Assembly: GCA_040182905.1 (NCBI GenBank)
Contig: JARQWU010000107.1
Location: 1 to 31,434, forward strand
Reading direction: 5' to 3'
Length of the DNA: 31,434 nt
From: Barthelona sp. PAP020
Taxonomy: Eukaryota; Metamonada: BaSk clade
A program made the translations under genes and the position numbers. Every line of letters starts with the position of its first letter. The first letter of the stretch is position 1. Below the pieces are notes generated by a model. The model did no database searches, was not told the origin of the DNA, and worked only from the letters and a program-made list of their open reading frames with translations. Of the stretch, positions 16,575-25,233 are shown in pieces.

Positions 16575-16727
16575 ATGTCTCGTATGATGGGTTCATCTGG
16601 CTTATACAATCAATACAATCAATTTGCTGCGCAACAACAACAACATCATCAACAACAACAAATTGGATTCCCAAATAATGCATATCAAATGGGAAGATTT
16701 TCATTACCGCAAAATATAAACAAATAA
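14730..16727 (+). CDS. MED4: Mediator subunit 4-like protein with a long Q/P/M-rich tail
   Basis: The product is 665 aa from ATG 14730 (MQIRETKSKN), directly behind a T9 tract. Residues 8-40 form a coiled helix (FDELFEQSEKLKRLVSISEG). Then FTIKNAIDMGATTSYRLSAP and SGWAIPF at 43-69 resemble the MED4 core, where A-x-R-I-S-x-(T/N)-x-x-A-P-x-x-W follows an N-terminal coil. Animal MED4 continues with a P-W/Y-P-x-x-x-x-M-R element; here NLPNEIYYPD is weaker. A short coil ends near residue 155. The remaining 500 residues are disordered, rich in Ser, Pro, Gln, Asn and Met, including a 24-Gln tract. MED4 belongs to the middle module of Mediator, linking activators to RNA polymerase II. Identification depends on about 30 residues; another transcription cofactor is possible. 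Confidence 0.5.
16503..16574 (+). repeat. CAA/CAG microsatellite coding for 24 glutamines
   Basis: Twenty-four consecutive Gln codons, nearly all CAA with two CAG, lie in the tail of the MED4-like protein. A second, interrupted (CAA) stretch encoding QQQQHHQQQQ follows at about 16634-16662. Length polymorphism between isolates is expected. Confidence 0.95.
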
Positions 16728-16802
16728 ACGAGAAATTAGAATTTATTGTTAGAAACATATGTGTAATTATTCTTTATTCAGATAACACATTGCCAAATAT
16801 TC

Positions 16803-16826
16803 AAAAAAAAAAAAAAAAAAAAAAAC
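16803..16826. repeat. Poly-A tract between convergent genes
   Basis: A run of about 24 A residues lies in the 151-bp gap between the MED4-like stop and the ABC transporter stop. Exact length is uncertain in such tracts. It is the longest homopolymer in the window. Confidence 0.85.
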
Positions 16827-16878
16827 TCGTTGTGCCAACTTAAAAAATAACTCTATTTACGATATTTTATTCAATAAA

Positions 16879-19374
16879 TCAATTTTCAACGTTATCAGTA
16901 TTCTGTTTTGATGTCGGTTTTATGTTATGTTCAATGGCATGTTGTTCTTCAGCATTTTTGATAATAGCCAAGAATACATCTTCCAATGTAGTCATGGAAA
17001 TGGCAATGTTAGCAATTCCCAAATCATTTTGAGCTGTGTTCAACATATCAAAATAGTGAGGAATACGATTTGTTGTTTCAGAGTCAATAAAAACAGTGCA
17101 AGATTCTCCGTTCACTTCAATATCAACAACACCATCTTCATTTTTGAAAAAATTCTTAACTTTTTCAGCAGATTCTGAAGCTTTTAAACTCATTTGGATA
17201 CGATATCCTTGAGCAAATTTATTCTTTAAATGTAACACACTACCAATGCATTTGATCTTTCCAAAAGCCATAATAATGATCTTATCAGCCAAACCTTCAG
17301 CTTCTTCCATTGAATGAGTAGTCATGACAACACTTCTATTTTCACGACATGAAGAAATAATGTCCCAAACAGATTTAGCAGTAACAGGATCCAAACCGGT
17401 AGTTGGCTCATCATAAATTAAAACTTTGGGGTCTCCAACTAACGCCAAAGCAATACTGATACGTCTTTGCATACCACCAGATAAATTTCCGATGAGCTTA
17501 TCACGATCTTCATCCCATAAATTTACTTCTGTTAATCTAGTTTTAACATGTGCATCTATTTCTGAGGGTTTCATCAATCTTAAAGCACACCACATCTTCA
17601 AATGCTCAACACAAGTCAATTCTTCGTATAAAATATCATGTTGAGGACACAGTCCAACATTTAATCGCACTTTATCCATATCTGTAGAAATGGACTTACC
17701 ATCAATGAAAGCTTCTCCTTCAGTTTGAGTAAAATTGCCAACAAGCATATTGATAGTACTAGATTTGCCACAACCATTAGGTCCCAATAAACAGGTCAAT
17801 TCGTTGTTAGGAATATGATAACTAACGTTGTTTGCAGCAAAATAATAACCATCATAAGATTTTGAAAGTCCTTTTAAGATAATACCACTGTTTTCAACAG
17901 GTTCAAGCTCAAAACACTTCGTTGCTTCTTCGAAAACATCAGAATCAACATCATCTTTTTGTAGCTTATTTTCTGATTCAATTTTTCTCTTGGAACCAAA
18001 CCAAAAAGAAGGTTTAAGGAAGAAAAAGGGACTAGATTGAGAAATTGATCCTCCTCCAGTCATATGTTCGGCATACCAAGCAATTATAATGTAAAGAACT
18101 GCATTCCTCATCATTATCCATAAAAGATCAGAAATAGGCCATTTACCACCAACTAATGTCAAATCATTCAGTGCATCAAACGTTAATCCTCTAACAGCAG
18201 AGCCTTCAACTGAAGCTGTAGACATATAATTGATAATACGTGAAAAAATTACCGGTGAGAAAAACGTGCACAAATACACCCAAATTCCATCATCTTGTGC
18301 GAAAACAACCGTTGCAAAAATATGCCCAATAAACATGACAATGAAAAAGGCAAATCCAGCAATAGCTGTTGATGCAACAGATGGTAAAAATGATATAAAA
18401 ATGCAAACTAAACCAATCAATGAAAAAACATAAATAACCAAAACGAACAATAAGAACAAAGGATTGGTATAAATGTACATCTCAACTTGAAGCAACTTTC
18501 CTGCTAAAAGCAATGCAATACCACCAAATAACAATTGTAAAAAGGGAACAAAATACATTGAAGACCAATAACCAAGAGTATTTAAACCAATGCTCTTCAT
18601 TGAAGCAAGAATTTTTCTTTCTTTATCAGAAACCAAATTTGCTGCAATAACTGTCATCAAGATTAATAGGGCAGCATTTGAAAGCATAGGAGTAGTAGAA
18701 GCAAAAATGCTGGCACCACTTAATGTGGGATGTGCAAAAATTCTGCGAAGATTTGATATTTTAGCGGATGATTTTCCTGAAATTTTGAGAATAGCTTCAT
18801 CAACAGCCAAATACACAGGGTGATACCAATCTCTGCTTAACCACAAATCACACAAAGTATCAGTGGCAGAACATGAAAAAACTGAATGATTAGCATAGAC
18901 TGTATAATTGAGTTTAACTAAAGTTGCAAGATTGACGGCAGAAGCTGCATCAATAAAACCAACACCTCCTAACGTAGTATTTTTAGTTGTATTGGCAAAA
19001 AGTACCATCGCTTCAGTGGTAGGAAAACCAATCAATTCACTGGAAGGAATACCATTGGTTTCAGCAACTTTTTCCATAATAGAAGTAATTAATGAAGTAT
19101 TTGGAGCATATGCCAGTGTGTAGCATTTGGATAATCCTCTACCAACAACACAACGTGGAAAAGATGAACTGGGTTCGGATGAAGGAGTTGGAGTGTTTTC
19201 ATAACTTACAGGAAGTTGACTTTCAACATAGGATTGTGACCAACTGAGTAAAAATAAGAAAAAGAATGGTACAATAACCAAAGCTAATGTTGATTTAAGA
19301 TTTCTTCTCACACCAACCCCATTTTTGTATGAAAGCGCTTTAAAATGTCTCCATGCAGAATAAAAATATCCCAT
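16879..19374 (-). CDS. ABCA-subfamily half ABC transporter
   Basis: The product is 831 aa from ATG 19374 (MGYFYSAWRHFKALSYKNGV); the frame reaches 19392 only through a GTG. Type II signal-anchor TM1 lies at about 27-46. A lumenal/extracellular loop (about 47-225) follows with several N-x-T/S sites. A cluster of five or six TM helices covers about 230-450. The nucleotide-binding domain has Walker A GPNGCGKSS near 527, Q-loop CPQHD, signature LSGGMQRRI near 632, Walker B VLIYDEPTTGLDP near 653 and H-loop TTHSMEEAEGL near 685. The KxxF...EDVFLAI tail after the NBD is typical of ABCA. Full ABCA proteins have two such halves (about 1,600-2,200 aa); this has one and presumably dimerises. ABCA members flip lipids; the substrate is not readable. 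Confidence 0.92.
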   Translation of the reverse strand: MGYFYSAWRHFKALSYKNGVGVRRNLKSTLALVIVPFFFLFLLSWSQSYVESQLPVSYENTPTPSSEPSSSFPRCVVGRGLSKCYTLAYAPNTSLITSIMEKVAETNGIPSSELIGFPTTEAMVLFANTTKNTTLGGVGFIDAASAVNLATLVKLNYTVYANHSVFSCSATDTLCDLWLSRDWYHPVYLAVDEAILKISGKSSAKISNLRRIFAHPTLSGASIFASTTPMLSNAALLILMTVIAANLVSDKERKILASMKSIGLNTLGYWSSMYFVPFLQLLFGGIALLLAGKLLQVEMYIYTNPLFLLFVLVIYVFSLIGLVCIFISFLPSVASTAIAGFAFFIVMFIGHIFATVVFAQDDGIWVYLCTFFSPVIFSRIINYMSTASVEGSAVRGLTFDALNDLTLVGGKWPISDLLWIMMRNAVLYIIIAWYAEHMTGGGSISQSSPFFFLKPSFWFGSKRKIESENKLQKDDVDSDVFEEATKCFELEPVENSGIILKGLSKSYDGYYFAANNVSYHIPNNELTCLLGPNGCGKSSTINMLVGNFTQTEGEAFIDGKSISTDMDKVRLNVGLCPQHDILYEELTCVEHLKMWCALRLMKPSEIDAHVKTRLTEVNLWDEDRDKLIGNLSGGMQRRISIALALVGDPKVLIYDEPTTGLDPVTAKSVWDIISSCRENRSVVMTTHSMEEAEGLADKIIIMAFGKIKCIGSVLHLKNKFAQGYRIQMSLKASESAEKVKNFFKNEDGVVDIEVNGESCTVFIDSETTNRIPHYFDMLNTAQNDLGIANIAISMTTLEDVFLAIIKNAEEQHAIEHNIKPTSKQNTDNVEN

Positions 19375-19721
19375 TGATAATCTGAAGGACACAAAAGATG
19401 TATAAAAAAGATCTAAAAGGGTTTAAAAAATGAGAGGGGAAACACCGTTTTTCTATCCCCCGTTACCTTTTCCCAAAAATATGTTCAAATTTTATTATTC
19501 ATAAAGACAATAAAACGATTTAATATATGATTCATTTTGGGAGAAGCTTTATATTTTGTTTAAAAATAGATTGGTGATTGTTTTCAGTTTCACTTTTTAA
19601 TAGACAGAAAATCTACTTATCAAGAAACAGAATAAACTTATGAATATTTAAACAAATAATAAATCTAACTCAAAAAAATTTATGATGTACATTTTTAACC
19701 ATTTGAATCTGATAAAAATTG
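19375..19721. other. Intergenic region upstream of the ABC transporter
   Basis: In this 347-bp gap I see no coding or RNA gene. It contains an unusually C/G-rich block at 19431-19476 (plus strand gagaggggaaacaccg and tatcccccgttacc), 60-100 nt upstream of the ABC transporter ATG. In such AT-rich surroundings this may be a regulatory element. A minus-strand TTTTTTATACATC stretch lies closer to the ATG. The right part is the 3' flank of the LRR gene. Confidence 0.4.
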
Positions 19722-21110
19722 CTATGCCTGAAACATTGACATTCTTCTGGGCCTATTTTGAACCATCCAATCAACAGTTGGTTCATCAATATCGTTTTCG
19801 GTTAAATTTAATCTTGACAAGGCTGGATGAGTGGAAACATTTCTAAATAATTCCTTTGCTTCAGAAGAAACAATTTCGTTCTCACTCAAATCCATGCTGA
19901 ATAAACTTTTCCACTTTTCAAGACTATTAGCCAATTCAACTATGCCATCACTAGAAAGACTAACATGAGACAATTCTAAAATTCTCAATCTATCACTATT
20001 TCTTAAGGCCAAAGCCAACAATCTAACACCTTCTGAAGTCAAAGGATTATGAGAAAATTTTACTTCATTCAAATGAATGAGACCTTTAATAGCATCAGTT
20101 AGCACTTCAATTCCTTGAGGTTCCAAAATATTATGAGAAAAATCAATCTTCTCCAAATTTGGTTGGCGCTGAATCAATTTCGCGAGATATTGAAGAGAAT
20201 TATTTCCAATATCATTGTAACTGAGGGTTAACTCTGTGAGACAAGGACAACGAATAAGTGCTTCGGACAAGAAAAACAATCCAGTCGGACCAAAGTGATT
20301 ATGTGAAAAAGCAAATGTTGTTAGTTCTTGAAATTGAGGCAATACTAAACAAAACAATTCAAATTTTGTGGTATCAAAACGAGAATAATCAAGGTCAATT
20401 CTCCAAGTGCTAAAAGGGAATGGTTTCATTGATATATTCACAAATTCAACAATGGAATCAAATTTACATGGAGGAATAACACTCCATGGTAGTCTTATTT
20501 CCGTCACTTGTCCTGATTCAATAATATCCACCATATCTTTCAATGAATCCAATGTAACATAACAATTTGAAAGGTTAAGTACACCACTTTTAAATAAACG
20601 GATAACATCCAAAGGATTACTGTTTGGCCAACGAAAGTTTTCGGGTATTGGCAAGTCATAACCCAAATGGTGACCTGCATGGATCATATTCGCTTTAGAA
20701 GGAGATTTAGTTAAAAAATTGATAGGTTTGATTGAAGAATCATCCCTAATCCTGGCAGTATTTGGTAAAATTAATTGCATTTCAATAAACAATGCATCTA
20801 ATTCTTTTTCTATTCTTTCACATGAATCAATAACTAAACCTTTGCCAAAACAACAACAAACAGCTGTTTCATACTGTTCAAAAACTACAGAAACTTCATT
20901 AACCAAACCAAAAACTTTCTCTAAATTTTTCTTATGTCTGGAAATTTCAGTTGGACTAAAATCACTGTTTAATATGATACTTCTATATTCAAATAAAGCA
21001 TGATACAAATGTTTGGATTGTGGTGTTTGAAATTGTTCATGTGTATTTCTATATTGCTCAGTTATTTGTTTCAAACTCTGTTCAACATTTTTGACTAAAG
21101 ATTCAGCCAT
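19722..21110 (-). CDS. Leucine-rich repeat protein (ribonuclease-inhibitor type)
   Basis: The product is 462 aa from ATG 21110 (MAESLVKNVEQSLKQI); the frame extends to 21164 only by a TTG. Residues 1-120 are a helical domain. A linker with DLPIPENFRWPN follows. From about 190 to 450 there are RI-type LRRs of about 28 residues: CPCLTELTLSYNDIGNNSLQ, QPNLEKIDFSHNILEPQGIE, LIHLNEVKFSHNPLTSEGVR, SDRLRILELSHVSLSSDGIV and KWKSLFSMDLSENEIVSSEA. The L-x-x-L-x-L-S-x-N-x-(I/L) core is clear. Related LRR proteins include RanGAP, tropomodulin and many protist surface or signalling proteins; I cannot assign one. No signal peptide or TM segment is present, so it is likely cytosolic. Confidence 0.85.
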   Translation of the reverse strand: MAESLVKNVEQSLKQITEQYRNTHEQFQTPQSKHLYHALFEYRSIILNSDFSPTEISRHKKNLEKVFGLVNEVSVVFEQYETAVCCCFGKGLVIDSCERIEKELDALFIEMQLILPNTARIRDDSSIKPINFLTKSPSKANMIHAGHHLGYDLPIPENFRWPNSNPLDVIRLFKSGVLNLSNCYVTLDSLKDMVDIIESGQVTEIRLPWSVIPPCKFDSIVEFVNISMKPFPFSTWRIDLDYSRFDTTKFELFCLVLPQFQELTTFAFSHNHFGPTGLFFLSEALIRCPCLTELTLSYNDIGNNSLQYLAKLIQRQPNLEKIDFSHNILEPQGIEVLTDAIKGLIHLNEVKFSHNPLTSEGVRLLALALRNSDRLRILELSHVSLSSDGIVELANSLEKWKSLFSMDLSENEIVSSEAKELFRNVSTHPALSRLNLTENDIDEPTVDWMVQNRPRRMSMFQA

Positions 21111-21395
21111 CACCCAATAACAAAAATTATTTCTTTTTGTCTCTTTTTTTCCAGACGAATTCAATTTTGTTTTTATTCACTTTAATTTCTGATGATACAT
21201 TGGTTGAAAACATCTGTAAAATAACAAAAATATTCCTTTTTTCAAAAAAAAAATGGTTAGTATTGTCTTCTGGTTTGTTTCAACACAGAAAACTTCTGAA
21301 ATAAACATTCAGAATTATTAAATATTTATCAACTGAAAAGAAAATTTTCATGTCAAGAGAGCAGTTTTCAAATCAAGAATTTTTTTTACCACATT
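21111..21395. other. Divergent promoter region between the LRR and TMEM192-like genes
   Basis: A 285-bp spacer between divergently transcribed genes. It contains A9 and T8 tracts (about 21245-21253 and 21380-21387), the latter 9 nt before the TMEM192-like ATG. No additional ORF or RNA gene is recognised. Confidence 0.4.
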
Positions 21396-22262
21396 ATGTT
21401 GTCAAATGATGATTTTCTTCTTCCTTCATCACCCAAGTATAATGATGAACAAGTTTTAAACCGTAGATTTTCTCCATTGAAAACACATTGGTTATTAATT
21501 TTTTTCACGATATTTTTTGCATTGTATGCAATGATTTGTATCATCCCTGATAAAATTATGCCGATAAAAATACATTTTAATGTTAAAGCTGGTACTCATT
21601 CTATTGTATATTTTTTTGGTTTGATAATATTGAATCTTTTAAAAAAGAGAAATTTAAATTTGAAAATAACAGGATTTTTAAAAAGATATGAACATTTGAA
21701 AAAAATTTCTGAAAGTTTTGAAAGTATTTTAACATTTTTTAATAGTTTTATTCTTTTTTTTGTTGGATTTGAAGAAATTTTGTATGAATTTCAACCATTT
21801 AGTGATTATATTAAACGAGAAATATTTTATTCAGTTATTATTATCATTGAGTGTATTTTTTTAATTGTTTTAACTGTTAGATATTGTCTTTCTATTCATC
21901 AATATAATTCTTTGTCACCAAGACCTGATTTAAAAAGTATTGAAGGAAATATGAGTGAAAAAGAAAGTCTTGAGGAAATTTGTTCAAGACAAGCAGACAA
22001 AATTGGGTATCAAAAAGACCACATGAGAAAATTATATGCTCATATTACTGCATTAAGAGCTGAAATAATCGATTTACAAAGAAATTTAGAGTTAGCAAGT
22101 ATTTCATACACAACTGATCCAGCTCAAATGAATAGTCCATTATTCGGTACTGGTTATACCATAAATAACAATATAAGTCATAACGAACAGGAGAATTTAG
22201 TTGGAACACCTGAAAATGTTAGACATTCAAAAAAGCAAAGAATTCTTGATGGATACAAATAA
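21396..22262 (+). CDS. TMEM192: TMEM192-like lysosomal membrane protein
   Basis: The product is 288 aa starting MLSNDDFLLPSSPKYNDE; the early DDFLLPSS resembles an acidic dileucine sorting signal. Four membrane segments are visible at about 28-48, 63-83, 112-130 and 149-172. After TM4 come SPRPDLKSIEG and, at 191 onward, SLEEICSRQADKIGYQKDHM followed by a coiled helix. TMEM192 has the same order: a P-D-(L/I) motif, then [20 protein letters not shown] and a short coil. TMEM192 is an abundant four-TM homodimer of late endosomes and lysosomes with a poorly known role. The tail beyond about 240 is polar and has no parallel that I know. Assignment rests on topology plus the SLEEI-x-x-x-Q-x-D-x-I motif. 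SEC61G follows on the same strand. Confidence 0.65.
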   Translation: MLSNDDFLLPSSPKYNDEQVLNRRFSPLKTHWLLIFFTIFFALYAMICIIPDKIMPIKIHFNVKAGTHSIVYFFGLIILNLLKKRNLNLKITGFLKRYEHLKKISESFESILTFFNSFILFFVGFEEILYEFQPFSDYIKREIFYSVIIIIECIFLIVLTVRYCLSIHQYNSLSPRPDLKSIEGNMSEKESLEEICSRQADKIGYQKDHMRKLYAHITALRAEIIDLQRNLELASISYTTDPAQMNSPLFGTGYTINNNISHNEQENLVGTPENVRHSKKQRILDGYK

Positions 22263-22625
22263 ACTGTAGCGATGGTGATCAAGGATTATAAAACAGTTGA
22301 ATGCTTTGAGAATTATTATTATTGATAGAGATGACGTTTTTAAATATCATTTTTTTAATTTTTGTTATTTTTTTAACAAATAGAGCGGAAAGTTTCATAA
22401 ATTATTTTTGTTTATATTTTGTGTGTTTTTTCTTGAACAAAAATTAAATAATTTTTTGATAAAAATATGGAAAATATTGACAGAAGATTGGATTAAATTT
22501 GAAACAGTAACAATTAATCTCAATAAATATTAAATTAATGATTTAAATTGAGATGAATTGAAATGATGGGATTTAACATCAAAATAAAATAAATTGATCA
22601 ATAACTTTTTTATTATTATTATTGA
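22263..22625 (+). other. Intergenic region before SEC61G
   Basis: A 363-bp tandem gap, among the longest in the window. It contains ATT trinucleotide runs (near 22312-22325 and 22612-22623), T-rich tracts and AATAAA-like sites suitable for the 3' end of the TMEM192-like mRNA. CTTTTTTATTATTATTATTG directly precedes the SEC61G ATG. Reading both strands I find only ORFs under 20 codons and no RNA gene. Confidence 0.45.
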
Positions 22626-22879
22626 ATGAATATTGATAATTTTGAAAATCCATTAGCTGACATCGGTTCTGCTTTCAAGAGTGGCATTAATTTATTGAAA
22701 GGAAAGCGTATGTCCAAACCAAATTCAAAAGGTAATATTTTTTGGTTGCATTTTATCTAACTAAATTAGAATTTACTCAAACTGCAAAAGCTGCCGCCAT
22801 TGGAGTTGCTATATTTGGAGTTGTCGGATTTGCTGTTAAATTGATTCACATTCCAATTAACAATTTGCTATTGAATTAA
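22626..22879 (+). CDS. SEC61G: Sec61 gamma subunit of the ER translocon, two exons
   Basis: This small gene is split, so neither exon alone forms a long ORF. Exon 1 is 22626-22731 and exon 2 is 22770-22879, giving 71 aa. Exon 1 encodes [20 protein letters not shown] then [15 protein letters not shown]. Exon 2 gives [20 protein letters not shown] followed by [16 protein letters not shown]. The signature P-(D/N)-x-K-E-F...A...G-F-A/[11 protein letters not shown] is that of Sec61 gamma/SecE/Sss1, with the single tail-anchored helix at about 45-65. Length agrees with human (68 aa). It clamps the Sec61 channel in the ER membrane and is essential for protein translocation. A candidate AATAAA lies at 22940. 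Confidence 0.96.
22732..22769 (+). other. SEC61G: Intron in SEC61G (38 nt)
   Basis: It begins GTAATA and ends ATCTAACTAAATTAG. Removal joins AAA-G with AA-TTT (Lys-Glu-Phe), restoring the conserved K-E-F of the family. It is the shortest intron in the window. Confidence 0.93.
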
Positions 22880-23203
22880 TAATGTTGTGATGTATTGTTG
22901 ATACCAAATAATTTTTCAATCTATTGATTAATAGAAAAAAATAAATATATAAACATTGAAATTTTTTTTTAATTTAAAGAAAACAGTTGCTTTTATTTTT
23001 TTGGTTATTTCTTTTTAAAAAAAAAATGGAAATGCAAAAAAAAGAAGAAATTTTAGCAAAAAAATGAAATTGTTTTTTGCTTCAAACAGTTGCTTTACAA
23101 TCAACTTTTGATGTGTCATTAGAAATGTTTTAATGGGCTAAAATCAATAAAATGACAAATATTTAAATAAAATTTATGATAAAAAATAAAAAAAAAGATT
23201 GAA
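22880..23203. other. Convergent gap between SEC61G and phosphatidylserine synthase
   Basis: A 324-bp spacer of 3' flanks. It includes several A/T homopolymers, an AATAAA at 22940 for SEC61G, and a 13-bp direct repeat AAACAGTTGCTTT at 22981-22993 and 23084-23096. Only a 13-codon ORF occurs (ATG at about 23025). I do not recognise an RNA gene. Confidence 0.45.
22981..23096 (+). repeat. 13-bp direct repeat pair
   Basis: AAACAGTTGCTTT occurs at 22981-22993 and again at 23084-23096, 103 bp apart start to start. Both copies contain a GC-bearing CAGTTGC core and so are less likely to be simple A/T chance. The function is unknown. Confidence 0.6.
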
Positions 23204-24544
23204 CTATGTTTCTTTTGGGTCAAGAGATTCTTCATCATCTGAATCTGCGCACAGTATTTCAAAATTATTGTGGGTCGTCAATTTGTAACTTCTCATTCTT
23301 AAAGTTCTCCAGGGTTTGGTTCTAATCAACCCAAAAACAAACCAAGCAAAAATACCCGCAATCCAACACCATAATTTCCATGAAGGAATTTGAACATTTT
23401 CAAACAAATAACTTGAATGACGCAAAATAAAAATACTTTCTCCACCAAACATCAATAAAACAACCCAAGCAAAGGAACCCAACTTTTTCAGATTATGATG
23501 GTGATATTCGTACAATTCAGCAATCGCAGGAGATGCTGCTAATATCCAAATAACCAATCTATATACATTAAGGTTATTTGATGTTGGAATCCACAACATT
23601 GTCTTCAAAAAAAAGGCACTTGTATCAACACCCAACAAAACAATCATCATACCCGTCCCAGCCAAAAAGTCAAACCAATCAGAAGTGAAATTCCATACAA
23701 AACGAGTAAAACTGTATGGTCCCAAATTATTCCAACTAAGACCAGAAACATACTTTCTCCATTGCTTCAAAGAAATGTTGTCATTGACACAAATACCATC
23801 AGTTTCGTCTCTTCGATAATTTTTTTTTCTTAACCATGGTAAAGATGACATTGCCAAGCAATCGCAAGTAATAGACCCTAACCAAATACCAATACCGTTA
23901 CAGATCAACACATCCAATATCCATGAATCCCACCAACATTCAGCAAAATTAGGAAATACATGCTTTAACGTTCTTTCAACAAACTCAAACAAAATCGAAG
24001 CAATCCAGCACAAGGTTGGATCTCTAAACATAACAGCTTTAGCCCACCAACCAATTATATGTGCAGGTACAAAGACATCAAACACAACTGATTTGACGGC
24101 TGACACATTTGTTAGCGAACAATCCATTAAATAATCCCTATCTGCAATTAAAGGTACATTTAAAGAAGGATCAATATACTTGAGTAGTTTACGACTTGTT
24201 TCAAGGGGCAAAAATGAAGCACCAATCATAATACATCCATAAAGCAGTGAAATACCTTTAATAATCTTCCATACAACAGGATGTGGTCTTTGAAATATTG
24301 TATCCTTTCCATGGATTGCAGAATATGCTAAAAGTGCAATAATTGCATATTTTAATGCTCTTTTGTAATTATCTATTTCATTTGGGTATGGTGTACTCCT
24401 GAAGCTTATTATTCCGATTAAAATAATAAAACACCCAATGGCAAAAATTGTGTGAGGTCGTGAAAAAATAGTTGGAACTCTTGAAGCTGATACAATTTCA
24501 TAGGATTTCGCTGTTATTAATTCATCATTTTCATCATTCGCCAT
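23204..24544 (-). CDS. Phosphatidylserine synthase (base-exchange type, PTDSS family)
   Basis: The product is 446 aa from ATG 24544 (MANDENDELITAKSYE). About eight to ten TM helices are evident, for example TIFAIGCFIILIGIISF, IIALLAYSAI, MIVLLGVDTSAFFL and LWCWIAGIFAWFVFGLI. The core signature lies at about 190-225: FEFVERTLKHVFPNFAECWW followed by DSWILDVLICNGIGIWLG. The F-E-x-x-E-x-x-L-x-H-x-x-P-N-F-x-E-C-W-W-D motif with N-x-x-G-I-x-x-G is specific to PSS1/PSS2. These ER enzymes exchange the head group of phosphatidylcholine or phosphatidylethanolamine for serine. PSS1 versus PSS2 cannot be decided. The longer frame to 24556 starts with TTG. Confidence 0.92.
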   Translation of the reverse strand: MANDENDELITAKSYEIVSASRVPTIFSRPHTIFAIGCFIILIGIISFRSTPYPNEIDNYKRALKYAIIALLAYSAIHGKDTIFQRPHPVVWKIIKGISLLYGCIMIGASFLPLETSRKLLKYIDPSLNVPLIADRDYLMDCSLTNVSAVKSVVFDVFVPAHIIGWWAKAVMFRDPTLCWIASILFEFVERTLKHVFPNFAECWWDSWILDVLICNGIGIWLGSITCDCLAMSSLPWLRKKNYRRDETDGICVNDNISLKQWRKYVSGLSWNNLGPYSFTRFVWNFTSDWFDFLAGTGMMIVLLGVDTSAFFLKTMLWIPTSNNLNVYRLVIWILAASPAIAELYEYHHHNLKKLGSFAWVVLLMFGGESIFILRHSSYLFENVQIPSWKLWCWIAGIFAWFVFGLIRTKPWRTLRMRSYKLTTHNNFEILCADSDDEESLDPKET

Positions 24545-24820
24545 GTTTGAACACAAAATAATACCTCAAAATGGGAAAAATTATTTGTTCTTGACAAACC
24601 ATCCCACTCTTTGATGGTAAAACTGTGGGTTTTTATCATATAATAAACCAAAAAAAAACAATAAAATCTTGTGAAATAATTTACAAAGCAACTTTTTAAA
24701 TAATCAAGAAACTAGAATCACTTATTTGATTAAAAAATTATACAAAAACACAGTTATGATCAAAAATATTTTATACATTCAATTTTCAACAAAAAAAAAA
24801 CATATAAACAGTAATTTTGC
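24545..24820. other. Intergenic region upstream of phosphatidylserine synthase
   Basis: A 276-bp spacer between two minus-strand genes. A small imperfect stem-loop occurs at 24598-24618 (ACCATC, 9-nt loop, GATGGT), and CCCAC at 24603-24607 could alternatively pair with GTGGG at 24625-24629. This is 50-90 nt upstream of the PSS ATG and might be in its leader or promoter. I see nothing else of note. Confidence 0.35.
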
Positions 24821-25144
24821 CTAAATACAATCAGCTGGAACAGATTTAAATATTAAAACAGCATGTACACCAAAATATAATAGAAGAACATTTGTGTCTT
24901 CATGTTCAACTGAAAATGAAAAACCTTCACCAACAATGCAATGCCAAGTGGATCCAAATTTTCGGTCCATTGTTTCTTTTATTGATTTGGCAGCATTTTC
25001 ATTGTTGTTGGCATACTTTTCCAAAGCGTTAACACAAATTTCAACAGCTTCAAGTTTCATTTCTTCATTCATAAAACATGTAGCAACCAATGGATAATTC
25101 ATTTGTTTTCGAACATCACTGGTTGGATTTGAGGATCTGTCCAT
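24821..25144 (-). CDS. DNAL4: Dynein light chain, DNAL4/LC8 family
   Basis: The product is 107 aa starting MDRSSNPTSDVRKQMNYPLV. The core MKLEAVEICVNALEKYANNN, ENAAKSIKETMDRKFGSTWH, CIVGEGFSFSVEHEDTNVLL and LYFGVHAVLIFK is the full LC8 fold: two helices then a beta sheet. Details favour axonemal DNAL4 over DYNLL: the longer N-terminal extension, M-x-x-E-M-(R/K)-x-E-x-x-E-(I/L)-C-V, and N-N-N-E-(S/N)-A-A-K-x-I-K-E-T-M-D-(K/R)-K-F-G-S. DNAL4 is a light chain of outer-arm dynein motors in flagella. With PACRG it supports a motile flagellum. The gene is divergent from RPL8 with 188 bp between. Confidence 0.88.
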   Translation of the reverse strand: MDRSSNPTSDVRKQMNYPLVATCFMNEEMKLEAVEICVNALEKYANNNENAAKSIKETMDRKFGSTWHCIVGEGFSFSVEHEDTNVLLLYFGVHAVLIFKSVPADCI

Positions 25145-25233
25145 CAAGAACGTAATTTGAAAGAAAAATGTTTCTCAAAAAATTTACAAATTTTTTTTTC
25201 ATCCCTTTTTCACTTTAGTTTCTCAAAAGGTTT

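Noticed and set aside
16375-16758. Antisense ORF with a poly-Val run
   Set aside because: It is the complement of the CAA repeat (TTG/GTT) and has no independent coding evidence.
24598-24629. Possible tRNA-like or riboswitch-like stem-loops before the PSS gene
   Set aside because: Stems are only 5-6 bp, mutually exclusive, and there is no T-loop GTTCRANYC or other tRNA element.
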